Assembly: GCA_022616415.1 (NCBI GenBank)
Contig: JAKEEU010000080.1
Span: 1-58,958 of the forward strand
Length of the DNA stretch: 58,958 bases
From: Candidatus Zhuqueibacterota bacterium
Lineage (GTDB): Bacteria; Zhuqueibacterota; Zhuqueibacteria; Zhuqueibacterales; Zhuqueibacteraceae
Reading direction: 5' to 3'
The stretch's first letter is position 1, and each line of letters begins with the position of its first letter. The notes below the pieces were generated by a model, which was not told the origin of the DNA, did no database searches, and saw nothing but the letters and a program-made list of their open reading frames with translations. A program made the translations under genes and the position numbers. Shown here piece by piece: positions 38,698 through 46,813 of the stretch.

Positions 38698-39978
38698 TTA
38701 GTGAGTTAATTGACGTTGACGAAAATTTGCTTCCGATAAATCCAAACAAAGCATTTCCGTTTCATTGCGCAAATAAAGCTTGCCATTGGCAAGCGACGGC
38801 GAAGTAAAACATGTGCCGCTTAATACTTGCGTGCCGGCTCTTTCTTTATACGCTGCCGGCGTCGCTTCGACCAGCGCGAGATTGCCGCCGGTGCCGAAAA
38901 CGATCAAGTGACCATCTGCAAAAATGAGCGAGCCTTCGCCGAAGCCGCGCTGCTTCCACATTTCCTTGCCGGTGCCCGCTTCGACGCATTTTAGAATCGC
39001 GCGGTCGGGGCCGTAAAGAAAACCATCGTAAAAGACGGAAGAGGCGAAGTGGTGTTGCATGATATTATTCTTCCACACGGTTTCAGCATTCACCTTGCCG
39101 TTTGCGGCTTTGATCTGCAATACGGCGGAGCCAGCTTCTTTGGGATGCGCCGAGGAGAAAAATAATTTGTCGCTCGAAATGAAAACCGGCGTCGCGACAT
39201 TCTCAAAGCTGTCCGTGCGCCAGGGATACGTCCATAGCACTTTGCCGTCGGCGGGTGAAATCGCAACGATTTTTGTTCCGGTAAAAAATACGGCCTGACG
39301 AACGCCGTGCGCCGAGATGATGATCGGTGACGAATAGCCAGGATGATCTTGGTGCGATGACCAGACGCGCCGCCCTGTATTTTTGTCGAATGCGAGTAGC
39401 GAACGATTCACGCCGCCGAGTCCGGTGACTAACAACAACTCGCCGTCGATGATGGGCGAATTTGAGTAGCCGAGATCGGGGATCGCATCATTCAATTCTA
39501 TGGCCAAATCATGCTGCCACTTCACCGCGCCGGTTTTGGCATCGCACGCATACAGCTTGGCGTGCGCGCTGATGACGTAAACCCAATTTCCCTCAACGAG
39601 CGGCGTCACGCGCGGGCCATTGCCCCAACTGTTGCGATACTTGTTGTCGGTGCGCACGCGCCATTGCCGTTTGCCGGTGAGGGCATCGAAACAAGCGAGA
39701 TATTCGTCTTTGCCCTCGTCGTACATCGTGTAAGCGAGTCCGTTGGCAACCGACACGCTCGAATAGCCTTCGCCGAGCGGTACGCGCCACAACACTTGTG
39801 GACCATCTTTCGGCCAGGTTTTCAAAAGGCCGGTCTCACGCGAGATGCCGTCCCGATTCGGCCCGCGCCATTGCGGCCAATCGTGTTGAACGTGATTTGA
39901 TTTTGTTTGCGCGTTACTAAGATAGAAATTGAAGAAGAGCGGCAAAATAGCTAAACAAAAATTTTTAAAATGAAGCAT
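38698..39978 (-). CDS. Exported PQQ-like beta-propeller protein 2
   Basis: About 426 residues from MLHFKNFCLAILPLFFNFYL at 39978, giving a proper signal peptide ending near 'SNAQ'; the longer frame from 40032 is unlikely. The propeller starts 'DWPQWRGPNRDGISRETGLL' and shares most of its framework with protein 1 ('KTWPKDGPQVLWRVPLGEGY' against 'KSWPEGGPKVLWRVPSGEGY'). It ends 'LYLRNETEMLCLDLSEANFR'. It lies 15 bases upstream of protein 1, so they are co-transcribed paralogues. The function is probably periplasmic binding or scaffolding. Confidence 0.88.
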   Translation of the reverse strand: MLHFKNFCLAILPLFFNFYLSNAQTKSNHVQHDWPQWRGPNRDGISRETGLLKTWPKDGPQVLWRVPLGEGYSSVSVANGLAYTMYDEGKDEYLACFDALTGKRQWRVRTDNKYRNSWGNGPRVTPLVEGNWVYVISAHAKLYACDAKTGAVKWQHDLAIELNDAIPDLGYSNSPIIDGELLLVTGLGGVNRSLLAFDKNTGRRVWSSHQDHPGYSSPIIISAHGVRQAVFFTGTKIVAISPADGKVLWTYPWRTDSFENVATPVFISSDKLFFSSAHPKEAGSAVLQIKAANGKVNAETVWKNNIMQHHFASSVFYDGFLYGPDRAILKCVEAGTGKEMWKQRGFGEGSLIFADGHLIVFGTGGNLALVEATPAAYKERAGTQVLSGTCFTSPSLANGKLYLRNETEMLCLDLSEANFRQRQLTH

Positions 39979-40059
39979 ACAAAATAAAATTTGTATTCTT
40001 ATATTCGTAACGCGGCACCCAGCCGCAACCAAACAGGAAAAAGCTTAACCGCCGAACTT

Positions 40060-40119
40060 CGCCGAAATCACCGAGTGTCGCCGATAAAAATTTTTCGGCG
40101 AATCTCGGTGGTTTCGGCG
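40060..40119. repeat. Long hairpin (CGCCGAAATCACCGAG type)
   Basis: Arms of about 30 bases (40060-40090 and 40091-40119) pair nearly throughout with almost no loop (AAAAA/TTTTT at the tip). It lies between the membrane-protein stop and the PQQ 2 start. Confidence 0.65.
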
Positions 40120-40142
40120 TTTCTCGGATGGACATTTTTGTT

Positions 40143-40799
40143 TCATGCCGTGCGAACACTCGCAGCGGCTTTGCGCTCGCGCGGAGTGAAAGCCATATTC
40201 AAGATCACCCATTGGGCTATCGTCAGCAGCACCCCGATTTGGTCGGTCGTGCCGTGCGGCTCGCCGAATCGCAGCAACGCAAATTGCACTGGCAGCAAGC
40301 CGATGGCAATGGCCAGCAAGATGGTGTTGGCGCGATTCCACGCCGGCGCTTCGCGCGCTGGTCGTTGCCGCAAATCACGAATCACCCAGATGACGGCCAG
40401 CGCGGCCAAGCCGCCGTAGAACAACGGCCCCACCCAGGCCAGCGAGACATCCACGCCCAGCGTGTCGCCGCGAAAGCGATAATTCTCCGGAAAGCGCAGA
40501 GCGTTGTAAGTGGCATCGATAAAAGAAGGAACGGTCCAAATCAGCAAAAGCCAATGAAACGGCTGCCGCGCGCCGCGCCATCCGAAATACAGCAGGCTGA
40601 TGCCGAAGATCGCTTGCAAAATCAGCAGCCAGTAATCGCCGGATATGCCGCGACCGCCAAACTGCAATCCCCAAAATGACGCGCCCCATTCATACGTCTC
40701 GCCATCCATCAGGCCGCGTATGAACGGCAGCCAAATCACGACCATCGTCAGCATGGTCAAGATAAGAATGGTTTTGAGAAGTCTGTCGGGTTTCCACAT
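40143..40799 (-). CDS. Polytopic membrane protein of unknown function
   Basis: This 218-residue protein has about six membrane helices, including 'LLKTILILTMLTMVVIWLPF', 'YWLLILQAIFGISLLYFGWR', 'VGPLFYGGLAALAVIWVIRD' and 'IGVLLTIAQWVILNMAF'. I recognise no family. Conserved-looking polar residues (Asp95, Tyr99, Asn100) sit in 'PSFIDATYNALRF' between helices. It might be a lipid- or cofactor-related protein; this is not supported. It lies between PQQ 2 and the HemN-like gene, both on the same strand. Confidence 0.6.
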   Translation of the reverse strand: MWKPDRLLKTILILTMLTMVVIWLPFIRGLMDGETYEWGASFWGLQFGGRGISGDYWLLILQAIFGISLLYFGWRGARQPFHWLLLIWTVPSFIDATYNALRFPENYRFRGDTLGVDVSLAWVGPLFYGGLAALAVIWVIRDLRQRPAREAPAWNRANTILLAIAIGLLPVQFALLRFGEPHGTTDQIGVLLTIAQWVILNMAFTPRERKAAASVRTA

Positions 40800-40941
40800 A
40801 AACCGCTTTTCTCCGCACGTGAGTATTGTACTTTATTGATAACAGATTGCTCTGTTATAAGCCAATTTTTTTGCAAAAAAAACAAAATACTTCTCTTTTT
40901 GGTTGTGGCTCGTCCACATTGCGTTTATTTCTGGAGAATGA

Positions 40942-40958
40942 ACAGACTGGCAGTCTGT
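40942..40958. repeat. Palindrome ACAGACTGGCAGTCTGT next to the HemN-like stop
   Basis: This 17-bp palindrome ends one base before the HemN-like stop codon (40960-40962). It belongs with the element embedded at 38583. Confidence 0.5.
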
Positions 40959-40959
40959 G

Positions 40960-42312
40960 TTACGTGTATCGCCCGTTGCGATATTTTTGATCGTAAAACG
41001 TCGGCAGCAATTGGTCGACGCGCAGGAAGCCCTGCGGGGTCAGCCTCACTTCGTCGCGGGTGAAATCGAGCATGCCTTCATGGCGGAGCATCTCGTAATG
41101 TGGGCCGAATACCTTCAAAATATCGGCATCGTATTTGCGCGCAAAGTAGGCGGGGTTGATTTTGCCCATTTTCAATTGCAAAATCATCTCGCGCGTCAGC
41201 CGCTCTTTAGCCGTCGTCGGAAAGGCGCGGCTGAGCGGCAGCTTGCCGGCGTTGAGCGCATCGAAATACTCATTCCAGCCGGCGACATTTTGGATGTGCG
41301 TGCCGCTGATATGGCCGAACGACGCCACGCCGGTGCCTATCATATCGCTGCCGTGCCAAACCGCATCGCGATAAACAAACTGGCACTTTTTATTTTTCTT
41401 CACCATCGTGTAGGCGCTGGAAATTTCATATCCCGCTGCAGCGAGCTGCTCGAAGGCGTACTCGTGCCAGGCGCGTTTGGTGTCCCAATTTGCCACCGGC
41501 ACCTCGGCTTGGCCGTCGAGCAGAGATTTTGAATAAACGGTGTTGTAGGGCAGCTCCATTTGATAAATCGTTACGCTGTCCGGATCGATGTCGATGGTTT
41601 TTTGCACCGTCTCGCGCCAGGTTTCCCAAGTCTCGCCGACCATGCCCGCGATCAAGTCGATGTTGAGCTGGTCGAATTGCAGCGCTTTGATCCACGGCAG
41701 CGTGCGATAAATTTCTTCGGAAAGATGCGCGCGGCCATTCTCTTCCAAAATGGCGTCGTTGAAATTCTCGATGCCCAGGCTCAAGCGCGTCACGCCAATT
41801 TTGCGAATCACCTCCAGCTTGGGTTCCGAGAGCGTGCCTGGCTCACACTCGAACGTGATTTCTTCTGCGCCGTCCCAAGGGATCGTCGCTTTCAGCTTTT
41901 TCGCGAATTGCTGCAAATGTTTGGCACTGATGTAAGAAGGCGTGCCGCCGCCAAAATAGACGAACTTCAATCGCCTGCCTTTGATTGAAGGCAACGCGCT
42001 GTAGAGTTGAACTTCTTTGGCGAGCGCGTCGAGATAAGCTTGAATCTCGCTGCTGTTCTTGTCGGTGTATACGCGGAAGTAGCAAAACTTGCAGCGCTTG
42101 CGGCAAAAGGGAATGTGCAGATACAGCCCGAGCGTCGCCTCCGGCCGCGGCTTCGCGTTGAGCGCCTCGAACGCTTTCGGCAAATAGTCGGGTTTCCAGA
42201 ACGAATACGGCGGATAATTGGAAACAAAAACGCTCCCGACCTCGGTTTCCTTCCAATCGTGCTTGGCGGCGGTGGCGGGCTCGGCGTGGATGATTTTGAG
42301 ATTGTCGTTCAT
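40960..42312 (-). CDS. HemN-type radical SAM protein (coproporphyrinogen oxidase-like)
   Basis: About 450 residues from MNDNLKIIHAEPATAAKHDW at 42312; the frame to 42375 adds only a hydrophobic stretch. The radical-SAM 4Fe-4S motif is 'LHIPFCRKRCKFCYFRVYTD' (CxxxCxxC, with Phe/Tyr as in HemN). 'FVYFGGGTPSYISAKHLQQF' is the GGGTP SAM site and 'ITFECEPGTLSEPKLEVI' follows. The C-terminal HemN extension ends 'LTPQGFLRVDQLLPTFYDQK'. Relatives include heme chaperones (HemW) and radical SAM methylases; true coproporphyrinogen dehydrogenase activity is not certain, as no heme genes are adjacent. Confidence 0.88.
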   Translation of the reverse strand: MNDNLKIIHAEPATAAKHDWKETEVGSVFVSNYPPYSFWKPDYLPKAFEALNAKPRPEATLGLYLHIPFCRKRCKFCYFRVYTDKNSSEIQAYLDALAKEVQLYSALPSIKGRRLKFVYFGGGTPSYISAKHLQQFAKKLKATIPWDGAEEITFECEPGTLSEPKLEVIRKIGVTRLSLGIENFNDAILEENGRAHLSEEIYRTLPWIKALQFDQLNIDLIAGMVGETWETWRETVQKTIDIDPDSVTIYQMELPYNTVYSKSLLDGQAEVPVANWDTKRAWHEYAFEQLAAAGYEISSAYTMVKKNKKCQFVYRDAVWHGSDMIGTGVASFGHISGTHIQNVAGWNEYFDALNAGKLPLSRAFPTTAKERLTREMILQLKMGKINPAYFARKYDADILKVFGPHYEMLRHEGMLDFTRDEVRLTPQGFLRVDQLLPTFYDQKYRNGRYT

Positions 42313-42371
42313 GAGTCTCTTTGCGGTTGTCAAGAAATTCAAGATATATGTGAAAACGGCACCGAAATTTT

Positions 42372-42462
42372 CCAACGGATTTAAAAACGACCAACGGATA
42401 AAACTTGAATTATCCTTGAAAGAATATCTTTAAATCCGTTGGTCGTTTTTTTCATCCGTTGG
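42372..42462. repeat. Long compound hairpin (two CCAACGGAT words per arm)
   Basis: The left arm (42372-42399) and right arm (42434-42462) each contain two CCAACGGAT words separated by AAAAACGA. They pair almost fully over 28-29 bases around a 34-base loop. It lies between the PQQ 3 stop and the HemN-like start, on the boundary of two transcripts. Confidence 0.7.
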
Positions 42463-42485
42463 GCACAAGAGAAGAAAGCTTTTAC

Positions 42486-43631
42486 TTACTTCTCTCCAAA
42501 GCAATACAACATCCCATCAAGCGTGCCAATAACCAGCTTCCCATGCGCAATTGCCGGCGAGGCGATGATGGACGAGCCGGTTTCAAAGTGCCAGACAACT
42601 TTGCCGGAATTCAAATCCAGCGCGTAAATTTCGCCGCTGGTAGCTCCGAAGAAAACGCGCTCGCCGGTGATGACGGGTGACGAGTCGATCTTCGCTTTCG
42701 TGGCGAACGTCCACAGCGCTTTGCCGGTTTGCGGATCGAGGCCGTGCAAGATTTTGTCACGGCCACCGACGACAGCGATTTTATCGTTCACCGCTGCCGA
42801 AGAATAAAAAGGGAAGTCCCGTTGCGGCGGATCGTATTGCCACACGAGTTTTCCGTCCAGCAAATCGAGGCACAATACCTTGTTGCCAAACGTGCCGACA
42901 TACGTGCGACTTCCAACAACAGCGGCGCTGGCGGCAACGTAAGCGCCGGCTTCAAGTTTTTTGATTTCGACGCCGTCGCGAAGACGAATGATTCTGAAAT
43001 AACCATCGCAACCTGCAACAACAACGTTCTCGCCAACCACCGTTGGCGTTGCATGCACATAGCCGTCGGTCTCGACTTTCCATATTAAAGAGCCGTCGTG
43101 AACCGAAAGGCAATAGAGATGATGATCGTAAGAGCCAAAGAGCGCGCGCTCATCCGCAAAATTCGCGGAGGAGTTAATCTCGCCAGCGGTTTGGAAAATC
43201 CATTTGCGTTTGCCGGTGTTGGCATCGACGGCATGAAACGTGCCCGCGGCGTCGCCGAAATACACTACTCCTTTAGATACCGACGGCGATGATTTCGTTT
43301 CCGTCGCGCGGTATTTCCATTTCAACTTTCCGGAGCCGAGATCGAGGGCATAAAGGTTACTGTCCAACGAGGTTGCATAAACGATGCCGTTGACGATAGC
43401 CGCCGAGGATTCAAAACCCTCGCCGGTTTGGAAAGTCCAAAGCGGCTCGAGATTTTGCGGCAAACTCGCGCTGCTCACGCCGGTCAGTTGGGCATCGCCG
43501 CGCCATAGCTGCCACTCGTTGGCGGTTTCGCCCGATTGCGATAAGGCGTCACCTGGTTTGCCAAACAGCGAGGCATACGACGATAGTATAAGAAAGAGTT
43601 TACGGATCAAACGCGGCTGGTGTTGCATCAT
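42486..43631 (-). CDS. Exported PQQ-like beta-propeller protein 3
   Basis: A 381-residue propeller with a short N-terminal signal (residues 8-25, 'LIRKLFLILSSYASLFGKPG'). Repeats such as 'YALDLGSGKLKWKYRATETK', 'FHAVDANTGKRKWIFQTAGE' and 'YALDLNSGKVVWHFETGSSI' each carry the A-x-D-x-x-x-G-x-x-x-W blade signature. It is more regular than proteins 1 and 2 and is not their direct paralogue. A BamB-like scaffold role is one possibility, others remain. It is the last gene before a gap of about 250 bases containing hairpin copy 2. Confidence 0.88.
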   Translation of the reverse strand: MMQHQPRLIRKLFLILSSYASLFGKPGDALSQSGETANEWQLWRGDAQLTGVSSASLPQNLEPLWTFQTGEGFESSAAIVNGIVYATSLDSNLYALDLGSGKLKWKYRATETKSSPSVSKGVVYFGDAAGTFHAVDANTGKRKWIFQTAGEINSSANFADERALFGSYDHHLYCLSVHDGSLIWKVETDGYVHATPTVVGENVVVAGCDGYFRIIRLRDGVEIKKLEAGAYVAASAAVVGSRTYVGTFGNKVLCLDLLDGKLVWQYDPPQRDFPFYSSAAVNDKIAVVGGRDKILHGLDPQTGKALWTFATKAKIDSSPVITGERVFFGATSGEIYALDLNSGKVVWHFETGSSIIASPAIAHGKLVIGTLDGMLYCFGEK

Positions 43632-43725
43632 GTTGGGTTTACTTTGCGGTTTTGGGGTGATGATAAAGCTGCTTCAAATTACGTTCACTGATTTATAACT
43701 AAATTCAAAAAAATTTGAAAGTTTA

Positions 43726-43786
43726 CACACGGATCAAAAACACACGCGGATAAAAGCTTTTTCAGTGTGAGTTTTTGATCCGTGTG
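43726..43786. repeat. Dispersed hairpin element (CGGATCAAAAAC type), copy 2
   Basis: Perfect 16-bp arms (43726-43741 and 43771-43786) enclose ACACGCGGATAAAAGCTTTTT-like sequence. It is nearly identical to 3701-3759, forty kilobases away. The surrounding 43632-43887 contains nothing else recognisable. Confidence 0.8.
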
Positions 43787-43887
43787 AGCCGCAAGCAGGG
43801 CGGTCTGCGTTAAGAGATTGACTGCTTTTATAAAATAAGACGCCAAATGGCAAAAGCGCGTTGTATGGCATTATCTTTTTTGTAACG

Positions 43888-44239
43888 TCATCCGCCGGTC
43901 AGCGACGGCGAAATTTTCATTTCACGCCTGGGCAATTTTCGATAAACCAATTCAAATAGGGGCGAGGCCATCAGCGTTGTCACCACGGCCATAATCACCA
44001 TGATCGTGAACAGCGTCGGCGTGATGATGCCGTGCTGAAGTCCGATGTTCAGCAGGATCAATTCCATCAAGCCGCGTGTTCAGGCCGGAATAAATGAAAT
44101 AGAGCGGCACCAAAAAGTTGGTAGTGAGCGGCTCGAGAAAGCGCTGCAGATCACGCGAGACGACGCCACGCGGCATGGCGGCGCCGAGAACGAAGGCAAG
44201 CTCTAAAAAGAAGCGAATTGAGAGATCGTGGTTTGACAT
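43888..44239 (-). pseudogene. Cation/proton antiporter (CPA2/Kef-like) remnant with frameshift
   Basis: From the ATG at 44239: 'MSNHDLSIRFFLELAFVLGA', then 'RDLQRFLEPLTTNFLVPLYF' and 'IYSGLNTR', the end of one membrane bundle of Na+/H+ antiporters. The next frame continues 'LMELILLNIGLQHGIITPTL' and 'FTIMVIMAVVTTLMASPLFE'. Restoring one base at about 44068 would give the family segment 'GLNTRGLMELILLNIG'. Most of the roughly 380-residue carrier is missing (an internal deletion after 'AMPRG'). The protein cannot function. The end at 43888 is probably near the original C-terminus. Confidence 0.7.
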
Positions 44240-44468
44240 TTAAGCTGGCTTATGCACAAAATTAGAAATTGTCAAGGTCTTGACTTATTTTGCGGCTCAA
44301 TTTTACACGGAGACACCGAGAACACGGAGATGACAAGGAGCTAAAAATATGGACATCACTTTTTGAAAGCTTGCTCTGTGAAACTCCGCTATCTCAGTGA
44401 CTCCGTGTTGGAAAAGGCTTTTGATCCCTTCGTGGATTAGATTTTCACGCAACTTCTAATTCACCACG

Positions 44469-45473
44469 TCATTCAATTCCGCCAATGCTTTTTCCTCGGC
44501 AGCGTGAATGCCGTAAAGCTGCGCCTGCAGATTGGCGAAGAGATCGTTGATTTGATGATCGTTCATTGGCAATTTTTTTGTATTGTGCGGCGATTTCTTT
44601 CAGCCGCAGTGTACTGAACACCGCGCTGGCCTCAGAGAGAAAGCCGGCGTACATCGCGCGCAGCCCATCGCCGTCGCCGTCTTTGAGCATAATCCCTTCG
44701 TAGATTGAAGTGAGCGTACTGTAAAGGCCGTTTTTCTTTTTGAAAACGACGGGCCAGCCTTTGGGATTTTTCGTATCGGTCATGAGTTTGGCCCATTTTG
44801 CTATCGCCGGCAACGCAAAGGTGTCGGATTTCGCGCCGAGATAATTGACGCAATCACGGATGCCTTCAATGATTGCATTTTCGAGATCGATGGCTTGGGG
44901 CGCTTCGAGCAAGAGCAGGCGATTTTTGTAGGAAGGAATTCGCGCTCGCGCTTTCGCAAACTCGTCCGGCGAAAGCGTCAGCGGTTTTTTGCCGTGATCG
45001 TCAATAAGCACTTTTTTCTCGGTTTTGTCAATGCCATAAGCTGTCACGATCCATCCCATGCAGCCGTTGTAAGTTTCGGGCAGATACATGTAGGGAAGAT
45101 GAAACTGATCGACCCAGGCAATGGCCGGCGTGCCGCTGTCGAGCGCTTCCCTGAGATGCTTTTCGGCTGCGGCGGTGCCGCCGGTTTCTTTAAAGACAGG
45201 TTTGATGCCGAGACGATTGCAAAGATTGCCGGTGAACTTTACGGGATAGTTCCATTTGTTCTGAAACGCCATCACCAAAATTGCGGAGGCGTGTTTTTTA
45301 AACTCCCAAAGAATGTAGCCGATGCCAAGGCCGCCGGCGATGCCGAGCAGCATCGCTTCGGTGAAGGGCTTTCCAGTGTGCGGCGCTTTGACGCCGAGAG
45401 CAGCGAGAGCATTTTTGAATGTAGCGGTCTCGGGATGCTTGCCGCCGAGGAGTTTGTAGGAGTTGATGATCAT
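44469..45473 (-). CDS. BtrH_N/DUF4872-type protein, probable 3' frameshift
   Basis: This 334-residue protein resembles the butirosin BtrH N-terminal family: an early Gly-rich segment 'FTEAMLLGIAGGLGIGYILW' (members bind a Cys/His site near here), 'ALDSGTPAIAWVDQFHLPYM' and 'VTAYGIDKTEKKVLIDDHGK'. The last 30 residues (NERSSNQRSLRQSAGAALRH...) look wrong. The +1 frame after a T7 run at 44573-44579 reads 'NDHQINDLFANLQAQLYGIH' and 'AAEEKALAELNDVVN', a better family end. BtrH transfers an acyl group from an ACP in butirosin synthesis; no such partner is visible here. Twelve bases downstream of the alcohol dehydrogenase. Confidence 0.75.
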   Translation of the reverse strand: MIINSYKLLGGKHPETATFKNALAALGVKAPHTGKPFTEAMLLGIAGGLGIGYILWEFKKHASAILVMAFQNKWNYPVKFTGNLCNRLGIKPVFKETGGTAAAEKHLREALDSGTPAIAWVDQFHLPYMYLPETYNGCMGWIVTAYGIDKTEKKVLIDDHGKKPLTLSPDEFAKARARIPSYKNRLLLLEAPQAIDLENAIIEGIRDCVNYLGAKSDTFALPAIAKWAKLMTDTKNPKGWPVVFKKKNGLYSTLTSIYEGIMLKDGDGDGLRAMYAGFLSEASAVFSTLRLKEIAAQYKKIANERSSNQRSLRQSAGAALRHSRCRGKSIGGIE

Positions 45474-45485
45474 CGAATTTCTCTT

Positions 45486-46640
45486 TTAAAACGCTGCCTC
45501 ATAAAGTTCGAGCAGTTCCTTTTCGGTCACGGGTCGCGGATTGAATTTTCCCGTCCATTGGCTCGCTGCGGCTTTGGCTAATTCCGGCAACGCCTGTTTT
45601 TCTACATTGCACTCGCGCAATCGTTGCGGCAAATTTACCGCGTTTTTTAATTCAACAATTCTTTCGATCAATCGTTCCCCGCCGGTTTGTGGAGTAGCGG
45701 AAATTCCGGCCGTCTCGAGCAAGCCGGTATAAGCGTCATTTACGATTGCGCTATTGAAGCGAATGACATGCGGCAGCATTAACCCGACGGCGATGCCGTG
45801 CTGGATGCCATAAGCCGCCGTCAACGGATTGGCACAAGCATGCGCCGCGCCGAGCATGGAGTTTTCAATGGCGGCGCCGGCGAGATGAGCGCCTAAAAGC
45901 ATGTTGCCATGCGCCGCAATATTTTCCGGTTCTTTTAAGATCACTTCAAAGCTTTGTTCAAGCAAGCGCCAAGCTTCGCGTGCCAACATCTGCGAAATCG
46001 GATTGCGGCGCGTGCAGACGTAACTCTCTACGGCGTGCGAAATTGCGTCGATGCCGGCGAGAGCCGCGACTTTTTGCGGCGCGGTTTTAACGAGATTGGG
46101 ATCGAGAATGACGGCGCGAAATCTGGCTTTCTGGTCGCCGCACGCCATTTTGATATGCGTTTTCTCTTGCGAGATCAATGCAAACGACTGCGCCTCGCTG
46201 CCGGTGCCGGCCGTCGTTGGAATTCCAATCGAAGGCAGCATCGGCTTCGTCGCTTTGTCGACGCCCCAATAATCTTCCATCTTGCCGCCGTTGGTGAGCA
46301 GAAAGTTGATGCCCTTGGCGCAATCCATCGCGCTGCCGCCGCCGAGGCCGATGATGAAATCGACGGGCGCGTGCGCTTTGGCAAATTGAACGCCGTTTTC
46401 AACATGGCGTGTGGCCGGATTTTCTTCGACATCTGAAAACACGAAGGCTTGGATGGATTCCTTTTTAAGTGAATGCAATGCGCGCTCCACATGCCCGGCG
46501 CGCAGAATGCCCGGATCCGTAACCAATAAAACGCGGCGCCCGCCGAATTCTTTCGTGAGCGCCCCCAATTGGCCAACGGCATTTTCGCCAAAGATTACGC
46601 GCGTGCTGGGTCGAAAATCGAATGGGATTATTGTGGACAT
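45486..46640 (-). CDS. Iron-containing alcohol dehydrogenase
   Basis: A 384-residue type III (Fe-ADH) enzyme. The NAD(P) motif is 'VDFIIGLGGGSAMDCAKGIN'. Metal ligands are in 'LAGIDAISHAVESYVC' (Asp, His) and 'GAAHACANPLTAAYGIQHGI' (His, His). 'IGIPTTAGTGSEAQSFALIS' is the conserved nicotinamide-proximal loop. It oxidises or reduces alcohols, aldehydes or short diols; the true substrate is unknown. It is twelve bases from the BtrH-like gene and probably co-transcribed. A 39-residue ORF upstream (46631-46747, MQARSLFPFFVTIGAHLTLA...) overlaps its start; I do not trust it as a gene. Confidence 0.93.
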   Translation of the reverse strand: MSTIIPFDFRPSTRVIFGENAVGQLGALTKEFGGRRVLLVTDPGILRAGHVERALHSLKKESIQAFVFSDVEENPATRHVENGVQFAKAHAPVDFIIGLGGGSAMDCAKGINFLLTNGGKMEDYWGVDKATKPMLPSIGIPTTAGTGSEAQSFALISQEKTHIKMACGDQKARFRAVILDPNLVKTAPQKVAALAGIDAISHAVESYVCTRRNPISQMLAREAWRLLEQSFEVILKEPENIAAHGNMLLGAHLAGAAIENSMLGAAHACANPLTAAYGIQHGIAVGLMLPHVIRFNSAIVNDAYTGLLETAGISATPQTGGERLIERIVELKNAVNLPQRLRECNVEKQALPELAKAAASQWTGKFNPRPVTEKELLELYEAAF

Positions 46641-46813
46641 CGATTAAAAATTTGAGTTTGAATCGTTTGCCAGGTCGAATATTCTTGGGCGAGGGTGAGG
46701 TGGGCACCAATGGTGACAAAAAAAGGAAATAGTGATCTGGCTTGCATGTCGTTTCTCCGTTAGTCCATGAGTTACAAGATAGCCAAATCACTTGGAAAAA
46801 GCAAGACCCCGGC

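Noticed and set aside
46631..46747. A 39-residue ORF (MQARSLFPFFVTIGAHLTLA...)
   Set aside because: It overlaps the alcohol dehydrogenase start and shows no family match or ribosome-binding site; probably chance or an old remnant.
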